Assembly: GCA_024280335.1 (NCBI GenBank)
Contig: JAJRQI010000068.1
Span: forward strand, 1-41,997
DNA length: 41,997 nucleotides
Origin: Deltaproteobacteria bacterium
Lineage (GTDB): Bacteria; Desulfobacterota; Desulfuromonadia; Desulfuromonadales; Geopsychrobacteraceae
Reading direction: 5' to 3'
The notes beneath the pieces were generated by a model, which was given only the letters and a program-made list of their open reading frames with translations, was not told the origin of the DNA and ran no database searches. A program made the position numbers and the translations under genes. Shown one piece after another: positions 35,193-41,997 of this stretch; position 1 is the stretch's first letter; each line of letters opens with the position of its first letter.

Positions 35193-35641
35193 TGCTGTCG
35201 ATCAACGCCACGCTTGAGAATGACAAGATCGTTATTACCGGGTTGCGTGAGTTGTCGCGTGATCTGCCCCAGGCGTTGCAGCGCACCCTGACCCGGGGCG
35301 CGATCGGCACCCATCGAGAATCCTTTGATCTGCTTGGTGGCTCGAAAGAACCGGCCGGCGCGTACCCGGTGCCGGTTGTCACCGGACACCTGCGGAGGCT
35401 GCTCGACTGGTTGAAACCTGGTGCCCGCAAAGAGAACTTCAGTGCTGGCCCGCTGGAATCGATCGTTTACAACTCGGCTGAATATTCTCGGGTGGTCCAC
35501 GAAGGCCGTGGATCATCTACAAAGTTCGGCGTTCGTTCGTTTATCACTGATGGTTTCGAGCGATTCAACAAGGGCGACAAATTGGCCGAGATCGCAGCGG
35601 AAGAGATCGAGGCCGAAGCGCGCAAGAAGGGATTTCGATGA
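35192..35641 (+). CDS. tail completion protein (HK97 gp10-like)
   Basis: A 149-aa protein. ITGLRELSRDLPQALQRTLT, VPVVTGHLRRLLDWLKPGAR and IVYNSAEYSRVVHEGRGSST are the pattern of HK97 gp10-like head-tail joining proteins: an N-terminal amphipathic helix, then (V/I)-x-TG-x-LR and a (Y/N)-x-x-EYA-x-x-(V/H)E-G motif. It overlaps the holin-like gene by 4 bp. Confidence 0.72.
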   Translation: MLSINATLENDKIVITGLRELSRDLPQALQRTLTRGAIGTHRESFDLLGGSKEPAGAYPVPVVTGHLRRLLDWLKPGARKENFSAGPLESIVYNSAEYSRVVHEGRGSSTKFGVRSFITDGFERFNKGDKLAEIAAEEIEAEARKKGFR

Positions 35642-35880
35642 CCACGTTACCCACCTGGTTCGAGCATGTCGACGTGATGCAAACAATTATCGTCATCCTC
35701 TTCGCCTCTTTCATTTGGTTCTGCATTCGCACCCTGCGGGGGATCGATGTGAACCAGCGGGAGATGTTCAAGCGGCTGACAACGCTGGAGCGTGACTTTT
35801 ACACACTGCGCGGAGAACATAACGCCCACCACGGAAACGGAAACGGAAACGGAAACGGAAACGGGAAAGCTAATGGCTAA
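35638..35880 (+). CDS. holin-like small membrane protein with Gly-Asn repeat
   Basis: An 80-aa protein with one transmembrane helix (DVMQTIIVILFASFIWFCIR, residues 12-31), a short coiled coil (QREMFKRLTTLERDFYTLRG) and a C-terminal Gly-Asn repeat encoded by five GGAAAC units. One-pass topology, coiled coil and position directly before the endolysin fit a class III-type holin or a spanin/pinholin-like lysis protein. Its end overlaps the endolysin start by 8 bp. Confidence 0.6.
   Translation: MTTLPTWFEHVDVMQTIIVILFASFIWFCIRTLRGIDVNQREMFKRLTTLERDFYTLRGEHNAHHGNGNGNGNGNGKANG
35833..35862 (+). repeat. five tandem GGAAAC hexamers
   Basis: Five perfect GGAAAC units (then a GGGAAA variant) encode the Gly-Asn tail of the holin-like protein and lie 10 bp upstream of the endolysin start. 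Changes in copy number would keep frame and alter tail length, and would not disrupt the endolysin. Confidence 0.85.
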
Positions 35881-36373
35881 ATTCAAACCTGCATTTGACC
35901 ACACCGTAGGCATCGAAGGCGGCTACGTCAACGACCCTGACGACCCCGGCGGCGAGACCAAGTATGGCATCAGCAAGCGTAGTTATCCGCAGGTCGATAT
36001 CAAGAAACTAACCATCGACCAGGCCGCCGTAATTTACCGCCGCGACTACTGGGACAAGCTTCGCTTGGGAGAAATCACCAGTCAACCGATTGCCGACGAA
36101 CTGTTCGATTCGGCCGTCAACTGTGGTGTTCCCTCAGCTGGGGAATGGCTGCAACGGGCCCTGAATATGGTCGGCGGTCACAACCTGAACGGCCTGTCGG
36201 TTGATGCAAAAATAGGGCGAAAAACCTTGGTTGCTGTCAATTCCTGTCGCTATTTGGCAGCGGTGCATAAGTGCCTTAACGGGTTTCAGTTTGAACGTTA
36301 CATGAACATCGTTCGTCGTGACATCAGCAAGCGAAAGTTTTTGCGTGGCTGGCTGCGCAGAGTTTGGGAGTAA
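35873..36373 (+). CDS. endolysin, GH108-type N-acetylmuramidase
   Basis: A 166-aa lysozyme from ATG 35873; the longer frame from 35792 only reads the hexamer repeat as Thr-Glu. Near the N-terminus VGIEGGYVNDPDDPGGETKY carries the catalytic Glu of GH108, followed by GISKRSYP, LTIDQAAVIYRRDYWDKLRL, FDSAVNCGVPSAGEWLQRAL and a PG_binding_3-like C-terminus (DAKIGRKTLVAVNS, FLRGWLRRVWE). It cleaves peptidoglycan glycan strands at the end of infection. There is no signal peptide, so release depends on the holin-like protein upstream. Confidence 0.88.
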   Translation: MAKFKPAFDHTVGIEGGYVNDPDDPGGETKYGISKRSYPQVDIKKLTIDQAAVIYRRDYWDKLRLGEITSQPIADELFDSAVNCGVPSAGEWLQRALNMVGGHNLNGLSVDAKIGRKTLVAVNSCRYLAAVHKCLNGFQFERYMNIVRRDISKRKFLRGWLRRVWE

Positions 36374-36375
36374 AA

Positions 36376-36429
36376 ATGGATATCTGGGGAACTCTGAAGG
36401 CTGCCGTGGCAGCAAAGAAAAAGATCTAA
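36376..36429 (+). CDS. possible 17-aa peptide after the endolysin
   Basis: ATG 36376 begins 2 bp after the endolysin stop and the frame reads MDIWGTLKAAVAAKKKI. It is a short amphipathic, basic peptide that could be translated by re-initiation, but there is no independent support and it may be chance. The rest of 36430-36499 holds only the ribosome site of the next gene. Confidence 0.25.
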   Translation: MDIWGTLKAAVAAKKKI

Positions 36430-36499
36430 AACAGCCCATGGCATAGCAAGCAACACCCAGAGATCTTTGTTTACAGGGCAAATAAGGAGGCCGTTTTTT

Positions 36500-36934
36500 A
36501 TGGGGTTCGGACCTATTTTACAGCAGATCAAGACAGCACTCGAAACCGATGCCGGGCTGCTGTCTTTTGTCGCCGCAAAGTGGAAAAAACAGCTGACGGT
36601 AAAAATCACCTGGCGTAATCGCGAGTCGATTGCAGCATCTGATTTGCCGCTGATTATGATCACCAGGCCGTCCGTTGATCGTGGCCGCAACTACGGCAAA
36701 GTAACTGGCAAGCACCGCGTCAGGATCTACGCCGGATTTTATCAGCCACAGAAAGATCTACGGCAGCTGGAGTTGCTCGAGTTTGAAGAGCAGATTCTCG
36801 CGGCGCTGGAGAACTCAACAGGGTTAGCTGCCTTGATCGATGGAATGAGCCCGGCAGATGGTGCCAACGACGAAGGGGCGCTTGGCGATCTTTGTTTCAC
36901 CGTGCAGGAGATCGAAATTGACACAAGAGGATAA
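36500..36934 (+). CDS. tail terminator-like protein
   Basis: A 144-aa protein; ATG 36500 follows AAGGAGG, which excludes the longer frame from 36467. The pattern FGPILQQIKTALETDAGLLS, then DLPLIMITRPSVDRG, GKHRVRIYAGFYQ and LLEFEEQILAALENSTGLAA (helix, strand, strand, helix) is that of tail terminator/minor tail U-like proteins. It lies at the start of the tail cluster, before the major tail protein. Confidence 0.6.
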   Translation: MGFGPILQQIKTALETDAGLLSFVAAKWKKQLTVKITWRNRESIAASDLPLIMITRPSVDRGRNYGKVTGKHRVRIYAGFYQPQKDLRQLELLEFEEQILAALENSTGLAALIDGMSPADGANDEGALGDLCFTVQEIEIDTRG

Positions 36935-36937
36935 CCC

Positions 36938-37096
36938 ATGCCGGAAACCACAAAAATCAAAATGACCGCCGATTGGATCGTCAAGGGTCAGCGGTGGAAA
37001 AAAGGAAAATCATACGATGCTGAGCCACGCGAGCGGGAGATCCTGCTGGAGTTGGGCAAGGCCAAAGTTGTGACCTCAACAGACAAAGGAGCTTAG
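36938..37096 (+). CDS. 52-aa small tail-region protein
   Basis: ATG 36938 lies 3 bp after the previous stop. The product has TADWIVKGQRWKKGKSYDAE and REILLELGKAKVV. It resembles the small SH3-like proteins found between head-tail and tail genes in many phages (hydrophobic strand, Lys-Gly turn, then a helix ending in Leu-x-x-Gly-x-Ala). Role unknown; it is two bases from the major tail gene. Confidence 0.6.
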   Translation: MPETTKIKMTADWIVKGQRWKKGKSYDAEPREREILLELGKAKVVTSTDKGA

Positions 37097-37098
37097 CG

Positions 37099-38115
37099 AT
37101 GGGCAACGCAGCAAAAGCATTACTTAAAATGGAGCAGGGCGCGTCTCTGGTTCCGTTCGCCGCCATGGTCGACAGTGGCGATCAGCAGATTTTCACTTCG
37201 GCCGGGTTGGTTTTTTCCGGCAAGTCCGGACAGGAACCGGTGGTCCGACCGAACGGCGTGGTCACCGGTCGAAACCTGGTCAGCGCGCCGGTCAGCGGCA
37301 GCAATGATGTTGTCGACGTTGCCGCGTTTACCGCCTACGCCTTGGGCGTGCTGCAGACTGTCGCTGCCACAGCGGACACAACTGTGACCAGACCGACGAC
37401 CAACAAACTGATCAGCTCGATCACTATGACCAGTGTCGGTGCTATTGCCGTTGTTGCTGGTACCGAGGGAACCAATTTCGTCGAAACTCGCGCAGCAGCC
37501 GGTGGTCCGCCGGAGATCCCGGCCGACTCGGTTGAGATCGCCCAGGTAAGGCTTGATTCTGCCGTTGCCGCACCGATCACCGCCCCCGAGATTTATCAGG
37601 TGGTTGGTCAACACGTTGAGCGTTACGACTTCCCGTTGTTCGAGGTCGACAATGTTGGTCAAGGACAGAGTGCCGAGGTGTCGGCACAGACCAATGCCAA
37701 CGTCAAGATGGCATCGGTTCTGCCTTTGATCCACGCCAGCGCCGCACCGAAGAGGGTTTATATCAAGTTTTACGAGCCGATCTTCGCTGAGGTTTCCGAC
37801 TCGGTTGATTTTACCGCCGTGGAAACCAGCCACAGCGTCAGCAGCAAACAGGTTTATGGTCGGTCGGTTGCATCATCAGCAGAATCTATTGGTCAGGGAG
37901 GATTCTCTGCGCTGGTCAATGATGGAATCAGCGACAGTCTGGTGCAAAGCAAGAACGAAGTGCTGACCTTCCAGTTTTTCCCCGACAACAACAAGGCACC
38001 CTATGTTCTCACTCAGGGCAAGTTGGGAATCAAGCGCACTTGGCCGGCCAGTGATCAGATCGCGGTCGATGCCACCATCTCAGCCGAACGTGCGTCGGCA
38101 GAATTCAGTAGCTGA
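37099..38115 (+). CDS. major tail tube protein
   Basis: A 338-aa protein. It is rich in Ala, Val, Ser and Thr with predicted beta structure (SITMTSVGAIAVVAGTEGTN, PKRVYIKFYEPIFAEVSDSV, EVLTFQFFPDNNKAPYVLTQ). No strong family motif is visible to me, but it is the only large beta-rich structural gene between the tail terminator and the G/GT chaperone genes, exactly where the tail tube protein lies. No sheath gene is present, so the tail is non-contractile. Confidence 0.68.
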   Translation: MGNAAKALLKMEQGASLVPFAAMVDSGDQQIFTSAGLVFSGKSGQEPVVRPNGVVTGRNLVSAPVSGSNDVVDVAAFTAYALGVLQTVAATADTTVTRPTTNKLISSITMTSVGAIAVVAGTEGTNFVETRAAAGGPPEIPADSVEIAQVRLDSAVAAPITAPEIYQVVGQHVERYDFPLFEVDNVGQGQSAEVSAQTNANVKMASVLPLIHASAAPKRVYIKFYEPIFAEVSDSVDFTAVETSHSVSSKQVYGRSVASSAESIGQGGFSALVNDGISDSLVQSKNEVLTFQFFPDNNKAPYVLTQGKLGIKRTWPASDQIAVDATISAERASAEFSS

Positions 38116-38165
38116 TTAACATGAAATAGCGGGCCGGGATACCTTGGCCCGCAGCAGGAGAGATG

Positions 38166-38705
38166 ATGTCTGAATTCAAACTGGCAGATTTTAAGCGGGC
38201 AAAGTTCAGCCACCGCGAACAGGAAGTCAAGGTTCCCGGGCTGACCCGTTTTTTTGAAGGCGATCCGGTCTGGATCGTGCGCGGATTAACCGGCGAAGAA
38301 CTGGCCAAGGTTGATGAAGCGGCTGAGCAGGCAAAGAGTTTGCTGGCGATCGCTGAAGGATTGGTCGGTGGTGACGCAAAGGCTCAGGCGACTGCCATCG
38401 GCGAGCTGGTTGGTCATTCCAGTGAAACACCTGCCGAGCTGGTGAAACGATTAACCATGCTGACAACGGCCAGTATTGCCCCATCAGTAGACCGGCAAAC
38501 GGCGGTCAGGTTGGCAGAAAACTTTCCAATCGAATTCAAAATTTTGGTTGTCACCATTATGCGTCTGACCGGCCTAGGAAAAGATCCGGGAAAGCTGCCC
38601 GGCTCTGGCGCGACCCCGAAATCAGAGCCGCCGCAGCATTCTGCCACACCCGGGGAAGATTCCTCTTCGAAATCAGACCAGACAAGTTCCCAGGCGGATA
38701 CCTGA
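38166..38705 (+). CDS. tail assembly chaperone G
   Basis: A 179-aa protein. Two ATGs are adjacent (38163, 38166); the second is 5 bp from CAGGAG and preferred. The body (VPGLTRFFEGDPVWIVRGLT, GEELAKVDEAAEQAKSLLAI, RLAENFPIEFKILVVTIMRL) fits G-type chaperones, which open with a (V/W)-x-(V/L)-RGL-(T/S)-(G/A) segment and are helical. The last 35 residues are disordered. A GGGAAAG heptamer near the end in the correct phase allows a -1 shift to make the longer GT product. It coats the tape measure protein during tail assembly. Confidence 0.78.
   Translation: MSEFKLADFKRAKFSHREQEVKVPGLTRFFEGDPVWIVRGLTGEELAKVDEAAEQAKSLLAIAEGLVGGDAKAQATAIGELVGHSSETPAELVKRLTMLTTASIAPSVDRQTAVRLAENFPIEFKILVVTIMRLTGLGKDPGKLPGSGATPKSEPPQHSATPGEDSSSKSDQTSSQADT
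38588..38594 (+). other. slippery heptamer for -1 frameshift
   Basis: GGGAAAG is phased G GGA AAG relative to the G gene (the GGA codon starts at 38589), identical in sequence and phase to the lambda G/GT slip site. Tandem slippage re-pairs both tRNAs one base back and enters the frame that runs to 38773. Confidence 0.85.
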
Positions 38706-38773
38706 CCAGACTGGAACAGGATATCTGGGATCTGTTTTACAAAGATCTTGAGGCCCGCAGGGGCAAAGGGTAG
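38594..38773 (+). CDS. T extension of the GT tail assembly chaperone (by -1 frameshift)
   Basis: After the shift the frame reads 59 codons: AARLWRDPEIRAAAAFCHTR, then FLFEIRPDKFPGGYLTRLEQ and DIWDLFYKDLEARRGKG, ending at TAG 38771-38773, 2 bp before the tape measure ATG. It has no start codon or ribosome site of its own. The aromatic, charged sequence is protein-like, whereas the unshifted G tail over the same bases is Ser/Pro/Asp-rich. The fusion would be about 202 aa. In lambda, the T part binds the tail tube subunit and G binds the tape measure. Confidence 0.8.
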   Translation, partial: AARLWRDPEIRAAAAFCHTRGRFLFEIRPDKFPGGYLTRLEQDIWDLFYKDLEARRGKG

Positions 38774-38775
38774 CT

Positions 38776-41553
38776 ATGGCCAGCCTTGAGCAGACAGTCA
38801 AACTGATCCTTGCCGGTGAAAACCGCGTCGGAGACATGTTCACCAACACCGGAGGACAGATCGAGTCCCTGGGTGGCAAGATGAGCGGCCTGAATGATTC
38901 GGTTGCCGATGTCACTGCCCCCTTTGCCAGCCTTACCGGTGGCGTACTGAAGGCAGATGCCGCCCTGGCAGCGCTGGCAGCTGGTGGCCTTACCTACGCC
39001 TTTGCAAAATCAAAAGACTTCGAATCAGCGTCGATCGAGCTAAAAAAGGTTCTCGGCGACCATCCGGCTGCGTTGGCTGAAGCAGAAAGCTATGCCCGCC
39101 GTCTTTCGCAAACCTACGGCGAAAGCGCGACCGAGATCCTGCTGAGCACCGCGGATTTCAAGCAGGCCGGGTACAACATCGAAGAAGCGATGTCGCTGAC
39201 CAAAACATCGATGGATCTGGTGATCGCCGGATCTGTCGATGCATCTCAGGCCTCTGATCTGTTGATTGCCAGCCTCAAGGGGTTTGGCTTACCCGCCACA
39301 GAAGCCGCCCGTCTGATTGATATCCTGAATGAGATTTCGAACAATTACGCCACCGATGTCGAGCAATTGGCGATCGGCATGGCCGAGCTGTCACCAATCG
39401 CCTCGACGATGGGTTATAGCCTGGAGGGGACCGCAGGGGTGCTCACGCCGGTCATCGAGATCTTCCGCAGCGGTAGTGAGGCAGCGGTCGCATTAAAAAC
39501 CGGCCTGTTGCGCCTAGTAGATGACAACCCCACCATCATTTCGGCGCTTGACTCGATCGGTGTTGCTCAGCACGATGCCAACGACCAGTTGCGCAGCGGC
39601 AAAGATATTCTGCTTGATGTCGGCACTGCCTACACCACCCTCGACGAAGATCAGAAGCTTTTTATCGCCAGTCAACTGGTTGGTATTAACCAAGCCGCCC
39701 GCATGGTGACGGTTTTTGACAATCTCAACCAGACCACCGAGATCACCGCCACGGCCATGAACGCTGCTGGCAGCGCTGCCAACGAAGTTGCGGCGAGGTT
39801 GGAATCAGCAGAGGTTGCGGTCAATCGCTTCCAACAGGGTTTTATTGGTCTGGCGACAACCGTCGGCGACCAGTTCCGGATTGCGGCAAAAGAAGCGATC
39901 GATGGTGGCACCGACATCGAACATGCTCTGACAAGTATTGTTGAATCCGGTGCCCTTGATGACGTGTTTGCCGCGCTGGAAAGTGAACTCTCTCAGCTCG
40001 GCGCGTTCCTCTCAGGAATCGCTGAAGACTTACCGGCTGCTTTTGACGCTGTCGATTTCTCCGGTCTTTTACAGTCTCTCGGTGGGCTTGGAGATGAGAT
40101 CGAGGGCCTGTTCGATGGCATCGACCTATCAACCCCTGAAGGGCTGGCCGAAGCCATCCAAAAGGTTATTGGCTCGATTGAGGGCCTGACAAATATGACC
40201 GCAGGGATGGTTGATGGCGCCGGTCCTTTTATCCGCACGCTGATGGATTTAATCGACGAGTTCATAAATCTGGACGACGAAAGCCAAAAATCAATCGGCA
40301 GCGTTACCGGGTTCGCCGGAGCTCTAAATAAAGTAACCGGACCGATTGGGTCAGTGCTCAAGTCTGTTGCGGGGGTCGGATCAGCAATCCAACTTTTAGC
40401 CGGGGTGCAGATCGTCGGTCTTGTTAGCAATCTGGTCGGCAGTGGCGGTTTGAGTAGCGCACTTACCAGCGTAGTCAGCGGAGCTGGCGGCCTGATTGCA
40501 AAGCTCGCTGGCCCTGCCGGAGTAGCCGCAGTCGTTGGCGCATCAGCCGTTGCCGTCGGTGGTGCAGTAAAAACCTACCTGGAGTGGCAAGATGCCGAAG
40601 ACGAGCTGGAAAAATCGCTACAGCGGGGCGTGGAAGCCAGCGCAAAACTTGCCGATAGATATCGAGAGATCAGCGAGCAGACCGGTGAGGACGTCGACAG
40701 CACCGAAACCTTCCACCGCCTGATTAGCGAAGGAACCATCCTGCTCGATCAGCAGAACGGCGTCTGGGTTAAAGCGACCGAAGTTCAACGCGACTATGCC
40801 GCCGAGGTAGCGGCAGCGGCGGAAGAAAGTTTCGACATGGTTGCCGCAACCGAAGAACTCGCAAAAAGTATGGGGTTTGTGACCGATGAAACCAAGGTTG
40901 CGGAACTGGCACTGAAAGAGCAACGGGAAGCGATTGTTGCCGCCAGCGCCGCCTATTATGAATTTTTAGGGAATACTCCAGAAATCGCCAGAATGATGGC
41001 AGAAATCGAAGCCGGGGATCCGGCCAAGCCGATTAGTGATATCGGCGAAGCTGCAAAAGAAGCCTCCGAAAAATCTGACGAGCTGATGATAAAGCTGGAG
41101 GAACTGGCCAACAACGAGAAGATCCGGGCCATGGAGTTGTCAGTCGATATCGATATTGCCCAGATCGAAGCAGATACCACCAGAATTGAAAGAGCTTTCG
41201 ACTCGATCGATTCAACCATTGCCGGGACCGGTGATCAGATTATGGGGCTGATAGGCATGTTTTCTGATTTAGGAAACTCTATCGGAGATGTGGTCAAGGG
41301 TAGAAAAATAAGTGAACAGGTTGACCTTGAAAATAAACGTCGTGACGACGCCCTCAACCTGCAAAAAGAGCTCACCCAGGCCGAAATCGACCTAATCGAC
41401 GCCCGCACCGACGCGCTGCGTAACGGTGACAGCATGATCACCATCAGCGGTGACGGTTTGGCGCCGGAGCTCGAAGCCTTTATGTGGAAAATACTTGAAT
41501 CGATCCAGGTCCGCGCTTCCGGGGATCAATCACAATTTCTGCTGGGGATTTAA
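38776..41553 (+). CDS. tail tape measure protein
   Basis: A 925-aa protein, the longest of the late genes, starting right after the GT stop. The N-terminal 330 residues carry the TP901 tape-measure core: ASIELKKVLGDHPAALAEAE, YGESATEILLSTADFKQAGY, SLKGFGLPATEAARLIDILN, DVEQLAIGMAELSPIASTMG. A hydrophobic Gly/Ala/Val-rich region (about residues 540-600, with LAGPAGVAAVVGASAVAVGG) could insert in the membrane during DNA entry. The C-terminal 300 residues are coiled coil. It sets tail length; at roughly 0.15 nm per residue that suggests a tail near 140 nm. Confidence 0.88.
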   Translation: MASLEQTVKLILAGENRVGDMFTNTGGQIESLGGKMSGLNDSVADVTAPFASLTGGVLKADAALAALAAGGLTYAFAKSKDFESASIELKKVLGDHPAALAEAESYARRLSQTYGESATEILLSTADFKQAGYNIEEAMSLTKTSMDLVIAGSVDASQASDLLIASLKGFGLPATEAARLIDILNEISNNYATDVEQLAIGMAELSPIASTMGYSLEGTAGVLTPVIEIFRSGSEAAVALKTGLLRLVDDNPTIISALDSIGVAQHDANDQLRSGKDILLDVGTAYTTLDEDQKLFIASQLVGINQAARMVTVFDNLNQTTEITATAMNAAGSAANEVAARLESAEVAVNRFQQGFIGLATTVGDQFRIAAKEAIDGGTDIEHALTSIVESGALDDVFAALESELSQLGAFLSGIAEDLPAAFDAVDFSGLLQSLGGLGDEIEGLFDGIDLSTPEGLAEAIQKVIGSIEGLTNMTAGMVDGAGPFIRTLMDLIDEFINLDDESQKSIGSVTGFAGALNKVTGPIGSVLKSVAGVGSAIQLLAGVQIVGLVSNLVGSGGLSSALTSVVSGAGGLIAKLAGPAGVAAVVGASAVAVGGAVKTYLEWQDAEDELEKSLQRGVEASAKLADRYREISEQTGEDVDSTETFHRLISEGTILLDQQNGVWVKATEVQRDYAAEVAAAAEESFDMVAATEELAKSMGFVTDETKVAELALKEQREAIVAASAAYYEFLGNTPEIARMMAEIEAGDPAKPISDIGEAAKEASEKSDELMIKLEELANNEKIRAMELSVDIDIAQIEADTTRIERAFDSIDSTIAGTGDQIMGLIGMFSDLGNSIGDVVKGRKISEQVDLENKRRDDALNLQKELTQAEIDLIDARTDALRNGDSMITISGDGLAPELEAFMWKILESIQVRASGDQSQFLLGI

Positions 41554-41895
41554 ATGATCTCGATCTGCGCGCCCACATTTGACATCGACGGCCAACTGAC
41601 CAACGCCAGTGGCTGGGCCGAAGCGCAAAACATCAGCCGCCGCGCCAGCCGCGTTGCCACCCTCGACGGCGGCGCGGTGCTGGTCGACAGCGGCTCATCG
41701 GTCGCCGATCTGACCTATAAGCTCAAACTTCCGGATCCGGATGGCGAGGATCATCTGACCCTGACCGCCATGATCCGCAACCACCCGTCGGCTATTTTGT
41801 CCTGTGACCGTAGCTGCTATCAGGTGCTGCTGTCTTCATTGGCCTACAAATCAGGCAACACGACCTGCACCGCCGAAGTGCTGGCCGAAATATAG
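41554..41895 (+). CDS. tail-associated protein of unknown function
   Basis: A 113-aa protein whose ATG directly follows the tape measure stop. It is beta-rich (FDIDGQLTNASGWAEAQNIS, RVATLDGGAVLVDSGSSVAD, LTYKLKLPDPDGEDHLTLTA), with two Cys near the end (SCDRSCYQ) and one more (TTCTAEV). Position after the tape measure suggests a distal tail or tail-tip component. No family recognised. Confidence 0.6.
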   Translation: MISICAPTFDIDGQLTNASGWAEAQNISRRASRVATLDGGAVLVDSGSSVADLTYKLKLPDPDGEDHLTLTAMIRNHPSAILSCDRSCYQVLLSSLAYKSGNTTCTAEVLAEI

Positions 41896-41905
41896 GAGAG
41901 AAAGC

Positions 41906-41997
41906 ATGGCAGAAAAAGCAACCCAGATTTCCGACGCCGCCAGCGGTGATTTTATCGCCACCCGCGACGCAAAAGAACTGGATGAACTTGGCAATAA
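41906..41997 (+). CDS. N-terminus of a tail-region protein, cut by the window edge
   Basis: ATG 41906 follows AGGAGAG. Thirty complete codons are visible, starting MAEKATQISDAASGDFIATR; the gene continues beyond the window. Probably the next distal tail protein. Confidence 0.65.
   Translation, partial: MAEKATQISDAASGDFIATRDAKELDELGN

Noticed and set aside
37120-37833. Long antisense ORF opposite the major tail gene (237 codons)
   Set aside because: Shadow frame of a beta-rich gene; composition biased and no ribosome site.

Overview
The window looks like a bacterial chromosome segment dominated by two integrated elements of the temperate-phage type. The host is probably a Desulfuromonadia-like (Geobacter/Desulfuromonas/Pelobacter relative) bacterium; this is inferred mainly from an NrfJ-like secreted OB-fold gene between the elements and from overall gene flavour, and is not proven. 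Composition is moderately GC-rich with dense, ATGA/GTGA-overlapping operons.

Element A (left edge to about 9680) ends at a 45-bp 3' fragment of tRNA-Pro(CGG), directly after its integrase gene. Rightward from a divergent switch it carries a repressor, a small helical protein, a zinc-ribbon membrane protein and the integrase. Leftward, on the minus strand, it carries a second HTH regulator, a run of very small genes (several Cys-rich, several membrane), a zinc-ribbon/HTH protein, an SF3-type helicase, an AT-rich iteron region (candidate origin), a separate primase and a phage lipoprotein. No head or tail genes are visible for A, so it is either a satellite or a prophage whose late genes lie outside the window.

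Host DNA (about 9681-10487) holds the tRNA-Pro terminator, the NrfJ-like gene, a 166-bp MITE-like repeat and the terminator of a convergent tRNA-Phe gene. Element B starts at a 3' fragment of tRNA-Phe(GAA) (10488-10533) and runs off the right end. Its lysogeny side (integrase, zinc-ribbon membrane protein, small helical protein, CI-like repressor) is on the minus strand. The plus strand holds Cro/Ner/CII-like regulators, small genes, a TSCPD-domain protein, an SSB-like protein, a 1000-aa fused primase-helicase, a second and different iteron cluster, three further tyrosine recombinases (one FimB-sized, one with a zinc-knuckle insert, one integron-integrase-like) and a Mor-like activator. Then comes a late operon with a Mu-like head (terminase, portal-gpF fusion, protease with nested scaffold, gpT-like capsid), a lysis cassette and a lambda-like long tail with a G/GT programmed frameshift and tape measure.

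The two elements share a layout and one module that is much better conserved than the rest. In both, a small coiled-coil ORF is followed by two tandem hairpins whose loops expose CCCUCC (anti-Shine-Dalgarno-like), then a 26-aa membrane peptide (21 of 26 residues identical), then a membrane protein with an NGEPW motif joined by a TGATG overlap. This module, a riboswitch-like leader before an ORF6N antirepressor in B, and the two iteron origins are the most promising undescribed features. All functional calls come from reading the sequence; no database search was run.
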